From NCBI GenBank assembly GCA_002702065.1, contig NZXX01000001.1, positions 2,480,001-2,544,000 on the forward strand: DNA of 64,000 nucleotides, written 5' to 3'. Positions 52,866 to 63,555 of this stretch are shown here, piece after piece (position 1 is the stretch's first letter; each line of letters opens with the position of its first letter). Under the pieces are notes generated by a model. The model saw only the letters and a list, made by a program, of their open reading frames with translations, was not told where the DNA came from and ran no database searches. Made by a program: the position numbers and the translations under genes. This DNA comes from Anaerolineaceae bacterium (GTDB taxonomy: Bacteria; Chloroflexota; Anaerolineae; Aggregatilineales; Phototrophicaceae).

Positions 52866-54362
52866 TCAGACTTTCAAGCGAATGAGCCGAATACCGATGG
52901 AGCTGTAGCGGCATTCCGGTTTGAGCGCATAGTAAAATGAAGATTGCGCCCGCTGGTAGGTCCCGATGTACGAACCGCCTTTGATCACCCGATAATCCTC
53001 GCCGGTCCCATTGGCGTTCTGACTGCCATCATTGTTGTTGATACACCATTCCCAGACATTGCCACACATATCCACCACACCATAAGGGCTGGCAGATTGC
53101 GCGTATTCGGTTACGGGTGTCGTGCCCATCTTTCTGGCTTCCCGCGTATTCCCGTATGATGGGTTAAAGTCATTCCCCCAGGGGAACAACCGGTCGTCAT
53201 CGCCCTGCGCCGCCCGCTGCCACTGTTGCTCGGATGGCAGCGTAATGGTCGTCCCGGTACGATCGCTCAACCAGCGCGAGAACGCGACCGCCTCATACCA
53301 GCAGGCGTTCACACACGGATGATTATGCAGTTCTGGCTTGGGCCGAATTGGGTCCGGATGCTCCTCACGCCAGAGCTTTGCCTGGGGGGAGAAATCCCAC
53401 CATTTTTCATTCACATAGCCATCCGGCGCATCCAGAAAATAGGTATACTGCGCGTTCGTCACCGGATATTTGGCGATTTCAAAAGCGCCGACATAATGGG
53501 TTTTGGACCGGCCATTGCGTTTGAGCTTGACATGGCCCGCCGGAACACTGACCCATTCCAGCTGAGGGGCGCGCAGCGGCATACAGATCGACACAAGGTT
53601 ATCCGGGTCATAGTCCGGAAAGGTATTGTGAAACGCCCGAAATGCCTGACAACCGAGCTTGCGCGTTCGATCATGTTTGACCAGTGCAGCAATCGGCATA
53701 TACTCGCGCTCGGCCTCTCGCTGGTAAGCCTGCATTTCGAGCGCATCCTCCGCTTCGTTCAGCATGGCATCCAGGTCAATGTAACGCGATTTGTAGCCGC
53801 TGGCTTTTGCCTGCTTCAGCAGAAAGACCGCCCGGTCATACTCCTCGCCGTCCAGGGCCTGCGCCGCTTCGCTGATCGTCATCTCGGCTTCGTGGGTCGT
53901 TGCCGGCTGATCCAGCACAGCCACATCCCCTATACTATGATGCCCGTTGGGATAACTCAGCGCCGCTACCTGCTGAGTGCTGCCTTCACGCTCCGCAATG
54001 TAAATCGAATTGAGGATGAGCTTGACGCATTCGGTCGTAATACCGCTGCTCAAATCAACATACTGAATATGCGCCATGTCCGGCGGAATCTGGGTGCGGC
54101 TCTGAATCAGAATAGGGAAGATGGCCTTGCCCAACGACATGGCAATCTCGTATTCCTTGCGGCAGTATTTGGATGCTACCGAATCCGGCGACAGCAGGTA
54201 CACAAAACCGTCGCACCACTCCAGCCGCCGTTTAATTTGATCCCACCACTGCTGCCCGGCGTGCAGACGATTATCAAACCACACATCGTGGACATCGAGC
54301 ATATCCACAATCTGCGTGCAGTAGTACTTGTCAACACGGGCATAACTGATGAACAGGCGCAT
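52866..54362 (-). CDS. TIR domain fused to FGE-sulfatase (SUMF1-like) domain
   Basis: The 498-residue protein begins with a TIR domain (about 1-120): LFISYARVD, a WFDNRL loop, and Glu70 in YCRKEYEIAM at the position of the catalytic Glu of TIR NADases. A middle helical region (about 155-265) resembles TPR-like repeats. The C-terminal part (about 268-498) is an FGE-sulfatase/C-lectin fold (YPVTNAQYTYFL, LPSEQQWQRAA, MCGNVWEW, VIKGGSY). The second of the two copper-binding cysteines of true formylglycine enzymes is not evident (only CRYSS at the end), so this domain is probably a binding module. TIR NADase-effector plus recognition module is a plausible reading. It stands alone, with its own promoter. 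Confidence 0.88.
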   Translation of the reverse strand: MRLFISYARVDKYYCTQIVDMLDVHDVWFDNRLHAGQQWWDQIKRRLEWCDGFVYLLSPDSVASKYCRKEYEIAMSLGKAIFPILIQSRTQIPPDMAHIQYVDLSSGITTECVKLILNSIYIAEREGSTQQVAALSYPNGHHSIGDVAVLDQPATTHEAEMTISEAAQALDGEEYDRAVFLLKQAKASGYKSRYIDLDAMLNEAEDALEMQAYQREAEREYMPIAALVKHDRTRKLGCQAFRAFHNTFPDYDPDNLVSICMPLRAPQLEWVSVPAGHVKLKRNGRSKTHYVGAFEIAKYPVTNAQYTYFLDAPDGYVNEKWWDFSPQAKLWREEHPDPIRPKPELHNHPCVNACWYEAVAFSRWLSDRTGTTITLPSEQQWQRAAQGDDDRLFPWGNDFNPSYGNTREARKMGTTPVTEYAQSASPYGVVDMCGNVWEWCINNNDGSQNANGTGEDYRVIKGGSYIGTYQRAQSSFYYALKPECRYSSIGIRLIRLKV

Positions 54363-54403
54363 AGATTAGCCTAACATATGAGGATCGTTTGTTTATTGTT
54401 TGG

Positions 54404-54418
54404 ATTATATCATGTCAA
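54404..54418 (-). promoter_or_regulatory. Predicted extended -10 promoter of the TIR gene
   Basis: On the minus strand TGATATAAT (54412-54404) is an extended -10 box about 42 bases before the start codon. A TTGACA immediately upstream could act as the -35 of an alternative start. Confidence 0.5.
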
Positions 54419-54518
54419 TATAACAGTTTACTTTTCATTTGCCAACAAATCCGAGCATAACATATTTGTAGCACGTCACCATGCCCATTCATCATGACAT
54501 GCGGTATGATAACCGTCA

Positions 54519-55688
54519 ATGATTGCAGCAGACTCCTGGCTTCCCGCTTCCCTTCGCAAGGGATGGCGCTGGTATATCCGGCTCGCGATCGGCCTGTATG
54601 CGCTCAGCTTGCTGGGGGCGATTGGCCCGCGTGCACCGCTTGGCCCCCAACAGACCGTCACCACCCAACATCCCCAGGTTTGTGTCCACACCCGCCTGAT
54701 TGATGAAGTCTGGGAGTGGAAAATTCAACGGACCTTGCAACTCGTCCGCGAGATGGGCGCAACCACCATTGTTGAATTTTTTCCCTGGGCGTATATCGAA
54801 AGCACGGAAGACTATTATGACTGGGAACCGGCAGATCGTATTATTCGTCATGCCGACAACCAGGGGCTAAAAGTGATCGCTCGCATGGGTCTGGTGCCGG
54901 GCTGGGCACGCCCCAGAGAATCCACCCTGAACTACCTGCCTGTCGAAGCCTATGACGACTTCGCCACCTTTGTGGCGGATTTCGCAGCCCGGTACGCGGG
55001 TGTTGTCGACCAGATTATCATCTGGAATGAACCGAATCTCGCCTTCGAGTGGGGGTATCAGCAGGTGGACCCGGCTGGTTATGCGCGTTTGCTGCAAGCC
55101 GTCTATGCGCCTGCCCATCAAGCCAACCCAAATATTCAGATTCTGGCCGCAGGGCTGGCGCCCACGCTCGAACCCGCTAGCAGCCCCAATGGCCTCAACG
55201 ACCTGCTCTACCTTGAACAACTTTTCGAGGCCGGGGCAGCAGACTTTTTCGATGGTTTAGCCCTGCATACCTATGGCTTTACCGATGAGCCATCGGCAGA
55301 ACCGGGCTTCGAGACGCTCAATTTCCGGCGTGCCGAGCTGCTCCATGCCATCAGCATCGAATATGGTGCAGCCGACAAACCGATGTTTATCACCGAAACC
55401 GGCTGGAACGATCATCCACGCTGGACCAAAGCCGTTCGCCCGGCGCAGCGGATACAGTACACCCTCGATGCTTTCCGTTATGCCGAAAATAACTGGCCCT
55501 GGCTGGAGAACCTGTGCCTGTGGGCTTTCCGCTATCCGGGGCCAACCTACAGCTATCCCGACAATTTTGAAATCGTCACCTCAGACTTCCAGATCAAGCC
55601 GATCTATTACGCGATCCAGGACTATGCGCTTGGCCGCGACACAGGGACAAGTTTATGGCTACCCGCCCCCGAACCCGCCGATTCCTGA
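54519..55688 (+). CDS. Glycoside-hydrolase clan-A-like protein with N-terminal membrane anchor
   Basis: The 389-residue protein starts with a basic segment and one hydrophobic helix (about 18-38), a signal-anchor or signal peptide. The rest is a TIM barrel of the GH39/GH5-like clan A: the acid/base Glu in IIWNEPNL (about residue 172) and the nucleophile Glu in FITETGWND (about residue 291), 119 residues apart, which fits the clan. It should cut beta-glycosidic bonds outside the membrane; the substrate is unknown. Its end overlaps the solute-binding-protein gene by 34 bases. The upstream 156-base region is AT-rich with the TIR promoter on the other strand. Confidence 0.85.
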   Translation: MIAADSWLPASLRKGWRWYIRLAIGLYALSLLGAIGPRAPLGPQQTVTTQHPQVCVHTRLIDEVWEWKIQRTLQLVREMGATTIVEFFPWAYIESTEDYYDWEPADRIIRHADNQGLKVIARMGLVPGWARPRESTLNYLPVEAYDDFATFVADFAARYAGVVDQIIIWNEPNLAFEWGYQQVDPAGYARLLQAVYAPAHQANPNIQILAAGLAPTLEPASSPNGLNDLLYLEQLFEAGAADFFDGLALHTYGFTDEPSAEPGFETLNFRRAELLHAISIEYGAADKPMFITETGWNDHPRWTKAVRPAQRIQYTLDAFRYAENNWPWLENLCLWAFRYPGPTYSYPDNFEIVTSDFQIKPIYYAIQDYALGRDTGTSLWLPAPEPADS

Positions 55689-56434
55689 TCGCCACAGGGC
55701 TGGGTGTGGCACTGGTGCTGGCCGTGTTCGCGCTGCTGCCCCGCCCGGCCCCGACCCCGCAGGACCTGTTTCCCTATGGCGAAATACGTATCGCCGTCGA
55801 TGCCAGCAACCCGCCGTTTGCGGTCGCCACTGCGAACGATCTTTTCGGACTGGAGATCGACCTGGGCAATGCGCTGGGCGATTACTTCGGTCTGCCAGTA
55901 CGTTTTGTCAACATGAGCTTTGATGGCCTGTACGACTCGCTCAAAGCGGATCAGGCTGATATGGTGATCGCGGCCCTGACGATTGATCCACTGCGCACGG
56001 GTGATGTCCTCTATACCCGGCACTACTTTGATGCCGGCCTTGTCCTGGTCAGCCCTGACGATCAGCCGTTAACGGCTATGGAAGACCTCTCCGGTCAGGC
56101 GCTGGCGTATGAATTTGGCTCTGACGCCGATGCGCTGGCCCGCCGGTGGCTTCATCGCATCGCACCTTTTGCCACCCGGCCCTACGAATTACCGGCCCAT
56201 GCGCTCGAAGCGGTGCGTCTCGGCCAGGCCGATGCGGCATTGGTCGACAGGATCAGCGCGCGCCTGCACCAACGCGACCATGACTGGCAGCCGCACTTCA
56301 CGACCATCACCCACAACTGGTATCCTGTAGCAGTGCCCAAGGATGAAGTCGCCCGCTGGCAGGCTGTGAACCAAGCCGTGCGTGAACTGGATCAGAACGG
56401 CACACTCGACCGGATCATCAACACGTGGTTATAA
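55655..56434 (+). CDS. Family-3 extracellular solute-binding protein
   Basis: The ATG at 55655 overlaps the glycoside-hydrolase-like gene by 34 bases in another frame. The 259-residue product has an N-terminal hydrophobic segment (about 11-29), so it is exported or anchored. The SBP_bac_3 domain follows: IRIAVDASNPPFAV, GLEIDLGNALGDYFGL and ADMVIAALTIDPLRTGDVLYT. Family members usually bind amino acids. There is no ABC permease or ATPase nearby and no lipobox Cys, so it may be a sensor-type or orphan binding protein. Confidence 0.85.
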   Translation: MATRPRTRRFLIATGLGVALVLAVFALLPRPAPTPQDLFPYGEIRIAVDASNPPFAVATANDLFGLEIDLGNALGDYFGLPVRFVNMSFDGLYDSLKADQADMVIAALTIDPLRTGDVLYTRHYFDAGLVLVSPDDQPLTAMEDLSGQALAYEFGSDADALARRWLHRIAPFATRPYELPAHALEAVRLGQADAALVDRISARLHQRDHDWQPHFTTITHNWYPVAVPKDEVARWQAVNQAVRELDQNGTLDRIINTWL

Positions 56435-56436
56435 CA

Positions 56437-56799
56437 ATGCACATCACAAATTCTGAACAGGTAACACCTATCCACAGCCCACATGGTGAAGTTGTCCGCG
56501 AATTGATCGGCAAGGCAGCCGGTGGTGGCGACCAGCACAGCGTGGCCCATATCACCCTGCCCCCTGGCACAACCTCGCTCAAGCATTATCACCCGGTGGT
56601 GGAAGAAAGTTACTATATTCTGGCCGGTCGCGGCAGCCTCACACTCGGTGCTGAAAAACAAACCCTTGCCGCTGGTGATGCCGTTGCCATACCCATCAAT
56701 GTGGTTCATCAGATCATCAACGATGGCCCGCAGCCGTTAACCTTCATTGCGGTCTGTGCGCCGCCCTGGACACCGGATTGCAGCGTCTTCGTTGACTGA
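56437..56799 (+). CDS. Cupin-domain protein
   Basis: The ATG at 56437 lies two bases after the previous stop. The 120-residue product is one cupin barrel with the first motif HYHPVVEESYYILAGRG (metal ligands His, His, Glu) and the second AGDAVAIPINVVHQI, with a late His. Such proteins range from mannose-6-phosphate isomerase-type to dioxygenases; the size suggests a small metal-binding cupin. The reaction is unknown. It lies between the solute-binding protein and a glycosyltransferase. Confidence 0.87.
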   Translation: MHITNSEQVTPIHSPHGEVVRELIGKAAGGGDQHSVAHITLPPGTTSLKHYHPVVEESYYILAGRGSLTLGAEKQTLAAGDAVAIPINVVHQIINDGPQPLTFIAVCAPPWTPDCSVFVD

Positions 56800-56844
56800 C
56801 GCTGCCGCTGGTATGTTCCCGACCGACCCGCTATACTGGCTTCC

Positions 56845-57945
56845 ATGAATCAGATTGGCTTCGACGCCCGACTGACCTATTATCGCAAAGGTGGAATCAG
56901 CACCTATATGCGGCGTTTGATTCTGGCCCTTGAGCAGTTGGATACTGAAAATCATTACACCGTCTTCAACAGTCGCAAGGCCAGCGAAACGCTGACGCGG
57001 CGCTTTCGCGAAGCACGGCTGTGGACGCCCTGCCACCACCGGCTGGAGAATATCGCCCTGTCGGTTGAACTGGCCCGTTTCGGGCTGGATATCCTCCATA
57101 GTCCGGATTTTATTCCGCCACTGCGCGGGGCGCGCCATCATGTGATTACCGTCCACGACCTGAATTTTCTGTATTATCCCCAGTACCTGACCGCCGAAAG
57201 CCGACGTTACTACAACAATCAGATTGAACGCGCCGTCCTACAGGCAGATCATATACTGGCGGATAGCACAGCCACCAAGCACGATCTCGTCAACATGCTG
57301 GCTGTTCCCGCGGAAAAAGTGACGGTGCATTTACTGGGCGTCGATGAGAGTTTTGAGTGCCTGCCAGCCGAGACGTTAGAGGCCTATCGTCAGCAGCTTG
57401 ACCTGCCCGATACGTTCTTGCTGTTCGTCGGCACCTTCGAGCCGCGCAAAAACATTGCCGGCCTGTTGAAAGCCTACCAACTGCTGCTTGAACAGCTGCC
57501 AGATGCGCCACCGCTGGTGCTGGCGGGTCAGCGGGGCTGGTTGTTCGACGAAACCATGCAGCAGATCGAAGACATGCAGCTGAAGGACCGCATCCTCTGG
57601 CGCGAGAATGTGCCACAGCAGGCGCTTCCGGCACTCTACAATCTGGCAACCGCGCTGATCCTCCCGTCGTTTTACGAAGGCTTTGGTTTCCCCCCGCTCG
57701 AAGCCATGGCCTGCGGAACCGTACCCATCGTCAGTGATCGTGCCTCGCTGCCCGAAGTCGTCGGCGATGTTGGCCTGATGGTCGACCCGGACGATACAGC
57801 AGCAATCGCGGCGGCCATGTCCCGCGTGCTGACCGATACCGCGTGGCGAACGAATCAGGAGGAAGCAGGTCTACAGCGTGCGGCGACATTTACATGGGAC
57901 AGCACGGCCCAGATTGCTTTATCGGTTTACAACACACTTCTATGA
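56845..57945 (+). CDS. Glycosyltransferase family 4
   Basis: The 366-residue protein has a GT-B fold with an N-terminal GGISTYMRRLILALE, a middle DHILADSTATKHDL and the C-terminal GT4 motif PSFYEGFGFPPLEAMACG (E-x7-E). It adds a sugar from a nucleotide-sugar donor to a surface polysaccharide or lipid. The start ATG at 56845 has no strong ribosome binding site. It is the first of three glycosyltransferase genes in a row, with small gaps or overlaps. Confidence 0.92.
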   Translation: MNQIGFDARLTYYRKGGISTYMRRLILALEQLDTENHYTVFNSRKASETLTRRFREARLWTPCHHRLENIALSVELARFGLDILHSPDFIPPLRGARHHVITVHDLNFLYYPQYLTAESRRYYNNQIERAVLQADHILADSTATKHDLVNMLAVPAEKVTVHLLGVDESFECLPAETLEAYRQQLDLPDTFLLFVGTFEPRKNIAGLLKAYQLLLEQLPDAPPLVLAGQRGWLFDETMQQIEDMQLKDRILWRENVPQQALPALYNLATALILPSFYEGFGFPPLEAMACGTVPIVSDRASLPEVVGDVGLMVDPDDTAAIAAAMSRVLTDTAWRTNQEEAGLQRAATFTWDSTAQIALSVYNTLL

Positions 57946-57951
57946 GGCATT

Positions 57952-59169
57952 ATGCGTATTCTGATGCTTACCCCGGCTTTACCCTATCCACCCCACCAGG
58001 GGGGCGCACTGCGCAATTTTGGCCTTATTCATGGTCTGCATGCTGCCGGGCATCAGGTAACCCTGCTCAGTTTTGTCACAGATGAAGACATTTACCAGCC
58101 CACCCCGCTGCATGATATTTGCCAGCACGTCGAAACCGTACCGGCACCAGCGCGTTCAGTGTCACGCCGGTTGGCCGACATGATCACATCGCCACAGCCA
58201 GACCTGATCCGCCGCCTCGCCAGTCCTGCATTCCGGCAGTGCCTGGTCGAGTTGCTCCAGCAGCAGTCGTTTGATCTGGTCCAGTTTGAGGGCCTCGAAA
58301 TGACCGGGTATCTGGCCGATGTACGCCAGCACCAGCCGAATGCCCGCCTGTGTTACGACGCACATAATGCAGAATATCGCTTGCAGCAGGTGATCTACGA
58401 TATTGATCGCAGCCAGCCAGAACGTTGGCCCTCAGCCGCCTATTCGTTTATTCAGGCCCGGCGCATCGCCCATTTCGAGCGTATGGTCTGCCAGACAGTT
58501 GATTGTGTGCTGGCCGTTTCAGAAGAAGACGCCGCCGCACTCCGTCCGTTTCGTACCGACCAATGCATCGCAGTGATCGCCAATGGCATCTTCGTTGACC
58601 ACTACAACGGCAACGCCGAAGAACTCGACCTCGGTACACACGTGCTGACCTTTACGGGCAAGATGGATTATCGGCCCAATGTCGACGCAATGCTGTGGTT
58701 CACCACCGACATTTTCCCGCAGGTGCAGGCCGCAGTGCCGGATGCGCATCTCTACATCGTCGGCCAGAAACCACATGCCAGACTGGAATCACTGCGCGAT
58801 AACGATCATATCGCGCTGACCGGCTGGGTGAATGAAATCACACCGTTTCTGCACGCGACCGATGTCTATGTGGCACCGCTGCGGATGGGCAGCGGCACCC
58901 GCCTGAAAATTCTGGAAGCGATGGCCGCTGGTTGTGCCATCGTGGCGACCACGTTAGCAGCGGCTGGTTTGCCGGATGAAGCTCGCAGCGCTCTGGTTCT
59001 GGCAGATGATGCGACCGAGATGGCGCAGGCCATCGTGACTTTGCTTCAGGATGAATCACAGCGAAACAGGCTTGGCGAGTCGGCTAAAGCGCTCGTTCAA
59101 CAACATTATGACTGGTCCGTGCTGATCCCGCGCCTGCTGGCAGTTTACAAGGAAATCGGCCTTGGATAG
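57952..59169 (+). CDS. Glycosyltransferase family 4 (second)
   Basis: The 405-residue protein starts at ATG 57952, preceded by GAGG. It begins ILMLTPALPYPPHQGGALRNF, a pattern found in exopolysaccharide transferases, and has the donor-binding C-terminal half: TGKMDYRPNVDAMLWF, VGQKP and the LRMGSGTRLKILEAMAAG motif. It is likely involved in synthesis of a surface glycan. The last bases overlap the next gene's start region, so it is coupled. Confidence 0.92.
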   Translation: MRILMLTPALPYPPHQGGALRNFGLIHGLHAAGHQVTLLSFVTDEDIYQPTPLHDICQHVETVPAPARSVSRRLADMITSPQPDLIRRLASPAFRQCLVELLQQQSFDLVQFEGLEMTGYLADVRQHQPNARLCYDAHNAEYRLQQVIYDIDRSQPERWPSAAYSFIQARRIAHFERMVCQTVDCVLAVSEEDAAALRPFRTDQCIAVIANGIFVDHYNGNAEELDLGTHVLTFTGKMDYRPNVDAMLWFTTDIFPQVQAAVPDAHLYIVGQKPHARLESLRDNDHIALTGWVNEITPFLHATDVYVAPLRMGSGTRLKILEAMAAGCAIVATTLAAAGLPDEARSALVLADDATEMAQAIVTLLQDESQRNRLGESAKALVQQHYDWSVLIPRLLAVYKEIGLG

Positions 59170-60367
59170 AGAAGCGCTCGTCCTTCGCAACCGCAGCATG
59201 ACGGTCGCATTCCATACCACGCCGCTGAAGCACAATATCAGGCGGGCGCTTTTGCATAGCATGTCGGTTATCCCACGCCTGCCACCGCGCCGCATTCCGG
59301 GACAGCGCATCCTACTGATTCGCCCTGATCATCTGGGGGATGTCCTACTAACGACCCCCGCTATTCGGGCGCTGCGAGAGGCCCTGCCGCACGCCGAATT
59401 GCACGCTCTCGTTGGCCCCTGGTCAGCTCGTGTGCTCACCGGTTACAGCGAAATCGATACCATTCTCACGCTGCCTTTCCCCGGTTTTAGCCGCCAACCG
59501 AACGAAAACCTGCGCTCACCCTACCAGATGGGCGTTAATGCGGCCCGTCATCTGCGCCGGGTGGCCTACGATGCGGCCATCATTTTCCGGCCTGACCACT
59601 GGTGGGGCGCGATGATTACGCACCTTGCGAACATCCCGGAACGCATCGGCTACGACTTACCCGATACCGCACCGTTCCTGACTAAAGCCCTCGAGCACCG
59701 GCACCAGCACGTCGTGGTACAGAATTTGCGCCTTGTCGAACGCTGGACGGGCACGCTGAATGCGGATACGGTCGATTTCAACTTCCCCTTCACCGAGGTT
59801 GACCAGTTTTATATTGATGGCTATCTTGAAGAATGGCGCATCGATAAACAGCAGCCCATCTTCTGCATCCATCCCGGTTCGGGCACCTGGGTGAAACAAT
59901 GGCCCGAAGCCCGCTGGGCAGAGGTAGCCGATACGCTGACGGAACAGCTGAATGCACGCGTCGTCTTTACTGGCGGCGAACACGAAGTTCACATGATCAA
60001 ACGCATTGTGCAGCACATGAGTCAGCCCGCCTGTATCATCGCCGGCGAAACACACATTGGCCAGCTGGCGGCGTTGTACGCCCGCGCGCTCGTTGTTCTG
60101 GGGCCAGACAGCGGGCCGCTCCACTTGGCCGCTGCCGTCGACACCCCTACCGTTACCCTCTATGGCCCGGCAGACCCGGTCGAGTTCGGCCCGTGGGGAC
60201 CGCCCAAGCAGCACATAGTACTCGCCTCAGATATCGGCTGCCGGCCCTGCCGCATCCTGGACTGGGCCGACGACAACCCGGATTTCCATCCCTGTATGCG
60301 CGACATCTCCATTGCGCAGGTCTTATCGGCGGCGCGGCATGCGGCGGCTTATTCGCCAGATTCATAA
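59162..60367 (+). CDS. Glycosyltransferase family 9 (heptosyltransferase-like)
   Basis: A TTG at 59162 is supported by AAGGAA seven bases upstream; ATG alternatives at 59198 and 59261 lack one. The 401-residue protein has the family-9 N-terminal motif RILLIRPDHLGDVLLTTPA, the FCIHPGSGTWVKQWPEARW donor region and the GPDSGPLHLAAAVDTP motif near the end. In Gram-negatives it transfers heptose to lipid A core; in this lineage without a known lipid A the acceptor is unknown and may be another surface glycan. A C-terminal CxxC pair (CRPC) could bind zinc. Confidence 0.9.
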   Translation: MDREALVLRNRSMTVAFHTTPLKHNIRRALLHSMSVIPRLPPRRIPGQRILLIRPDHLGDVLLTTPAIRALREALPHAELHALVGPWSARVLTGYSEIDTILTLPFPGFSRQPNENLRSPYQMGVNAARHLRRVAYDAAIIFRPDHWWGAMITHLANIPERIGYDLPDTAPFLTKALEHRHQHVVVQNLRLVERWTGTLNADTVDFNFPFTEVDQFYIDGYLEEWRIDKQQPIFCIHPGSGTWVKQWPEARWAEVADTLTEQLNARVVFTGGEHEVHMIKRIVQHMSQPACIIAGETHIGQLAALYARALVVLGPDSGPLHLAAAVDTPTVTLYGPADPVEFGPWGPPKQHIVLASDIGCRPCRILDWADDNPDFHPCMRDISIAQVLSAARHAAAYSPDS

Positions 60368-60414
60368 CGGCGGGTTAACATTATTGAAGCGAGTTAGTTT
60401 TTACGGACAATCTG

Positions 60415-61535
<1,121 letters not shown>

Positions 61536-61539
<4 letters not shown>

Positions 61540-62342
61540 TCCGGAATCACAATCTGATCCAAATCCGGCTCCGCTGGGGGGAATTGTGGATTCATAGCCT
61601 CCAGCGTCCGGACAATGGTGCGCGTAATCACCAGGTTGCGATACCATTTGCGATTGGCCGGGACGATATGCCACGGGGCATAGTCCGTATTGCAGCGCGT
61701 AAGGGCGTCCTCATAGGCGCTCATATAATCATCCCACTTTTCCCGCACGGGCAGGTCGCCGCGTGAGAATTTCCAGTGCTTGTCCGGTTTGTTCAGGCGT
61801 TCCAGAAAACGCTCTTTTTGTTCTTCCCGGCTGATGTGCAGAAAGAACTTGAGAATACGCGTGCCGCTTTCTGCCAGCAAGCGCTCGAAGGCATTAATCT
61901 GGTCGTAGCGTTTCTCCCACACCGGACGCGGCACATATTCATTCACCCGCACCACCAACACGTCTTCGTAATGACTGCGATTAAAAATGCCAATGTAGCC
62001 TTTGGCGGGGGCCTTCTGGTGGACACGCCATAAAAAGTCGTGGGCCAGTTCCTCCGCCGTGGGCACTTTAAAGCTGGTGACACGAACACCCTGCGGATTC
62101 ACCTGATCAAAAACATGCTTGATCGTGCTGTCCTTGCCACCGGCATCCATCGCCTGAAGCACAATCAGCAGGCTTTGTTTGCCTTCGGCGTACAATCGCT
62201 CCTGAAGATCGGCCAATTTGTCTTCAAGCTCGCGCTCTTCCTCACGGGCCATGCCCTTGTCGTAATCGCCTTTATAATCCGGGTCGAACTTGCTCAGATT
62301 GACCTTTTTGCCCGGTGTTGGATGAAGCGGCTGCTCGGCCAT
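61536..62342 (-). CDS. ppk2: PPK2-family polyphosphate kinase / phosphotransferase
   Basis: The ATG at 62342 follows AAGGAG with 5-base spacing. The 268-residue protein is a single PPK2 domain: Walker [29 protein letters not shown], Lys/Arg lid [11 protein letters not shown] and [21 protein letters not shown]2 enzymes use polyphosphate to phosphorylate nucleoside mono- or diphosphates (or the reverse). The class cannot be settled by eye. Together with the adjacent PFK it hints at polyphosphate or pyrophosphate use in energy metabolism. Confidence 0.93.
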
Positions 62343-62429
62343 CACTGCTCCTTACTTGACATTTTGGGGCACCTCGCCTAGCATCTCGCCCGTATGACGT
62401 ACGATCGATCAGCAAGGGCAACTGCCACG

Positions 62430-63536
62430 ATGCGAGTCCTGTGTGCGGTCATTATGGCCTGTCTGCTACAGATCAGCAACCAGGCGCAGGCTTCTCCGCC
62501 ATATCAGCAAACAAACCCCGATGCTTATGTCGCAACCGGTGATGGACCGCTGCGGCTGCGGGCTGGACCGGGCCTCAACCACGCAGTACTGGACCTGCTG
62601 GATGATGGCACGCCGCTGGCGATTCTTGGACGCACGTCAGATTCGATCTGGCTTGAGGTGCGCACGCTCGACCAGCTGCGTAATGGCTGGGTATTCGGCG
62701 AATACGTAGACGTGCGCATTAACCTGAATCGACTGGATACCAGCAGCGGTCCCCTCAACTTTCGGGCGCTCATCTCCAATATATCGCCCAATGCGCATCA
62801 CATTTACCAGCAAGGGCAACAGCTCGGCAACCGGGCCAATGTATTCGCCAAAGTCGGCGACAGCATCACCGTGTCCTACCATATGCTGCAACCCATTGGC
62901 GAAGGCCACTATGATCTCGGCGATTATGATTACCTTCAGCCAGCAATTGACTTTTTCTCAGAAGCAGATGTGCACGGCACCAACGCCTTCGCAGCGACAT
63001 CGGTAGCAGCACAGGTTGGCTGGACCGCCGCCGCCGTCCTGATGCCAAAATTTGCGGATCCATCACAATGCCAGTTGAATGAATCGCCGCTAGTCTGCGA
63101 GTATCGTCTCACACAGCCGGCCTTTGCGCTCATCATGCTCGGTACCAATGACACCGGTTATGTCCCCGCGGTTGACTACCAGCACAATCTGGAGCGCATT
63201 ATCGACATATCCATCGAAATGGGGGTTGTGCCGGTCCTCAGCACCATACCCCCGCGAACCGGCTATGAGGACACGGTGCTGCGCTTCAATCAGATCGTGC
63301 GCGACGTTGCCCGGCGCTACGATATCCCGCTGTGGGATTACCACTATGCGATGGCCTATTTCGAGAACACCAGTTTGACGTATGATGGGGTTCACCCGTC
63401 GCTGCCGCCGCGAGGGCACGATGATGTCGCCATCTTTAAACAGGCGAATCTGCCTTATGGCTATGTGCTGCGGAACCTGAGTGCGCTCCACGTGCTGGAC
63501 GCGTTGTGGCAGCAGATTGTTCTGGAAGCTGAGTAA
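62430..63536 (+). CDS. Secreted SGNH-type hydrolase with SH3b domain
   Basis: The second ATG (62430) starts a clean signal peptide (MRVLCAVIMACLLQIS, cleavage near QAQA); the first (62394) gives a non-signal prefix without a ribosome binding site. The product has an SH3b domain (about 40-95, RLRAGPGLNH to NGWVFGEYV) and an SGNH/GDSL hydrolase domain (about 130-350): block-I GDSIT, the LGTNDTG Asn block and the catalytic DGVHP Asp-His. This suggests an extracellular esterase or deacetylase acting on a cell-wall or glycan ester. The SH3 domain matches the other surface proteins of this window. Confidence 0.87.
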   Translation: MRVLCAVIMACLLQISNQAQASPPYQQTNPDAYVATGDGPLRLRAGPGLNHAVLDLLDDGTPLAILGRTSDSIWLEVRTLDQLRNGWVFGEYVDVRINLNRLDTSSGPLNFRALISNISPNAHHIYQQGQQLGNRANVFAKVGDSITVSYHMLQPIGEGHYDLGDYDYLQPAIDFFSEADVHGTNAFAATSVAAQVGWTAAAVLMPKFADPSQCQLNESPLVCEYRLTQPAFALIMLGTNDTGYVPAVDYQHNLERIIDISIEMGVVPVLSTIPPRTGYEDTVLRFNQIVRDVARRYDIPLWDYHYAMAYFENTSLTYDGVHPSLPPRGHDDVAIFKQANLPYGYVLRNLSALHVLDALWQQIVLEAE

Positions 63537-63555
63537 GCGAGGCTGGTTAGCGGGT

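Noticed and set aside
52866..53700. Active formylglycine-generating enzyme
   Set aside because: Only one of the expected C-terminal cysteines is visible, and no sulfatase gene is nearby.
53226..54374. 382-aa plus-strand ORF opposite the TIR/FGE gene
   Set aside because: The minus-strand frame has clear TIR and FGE motifs; this one has none.
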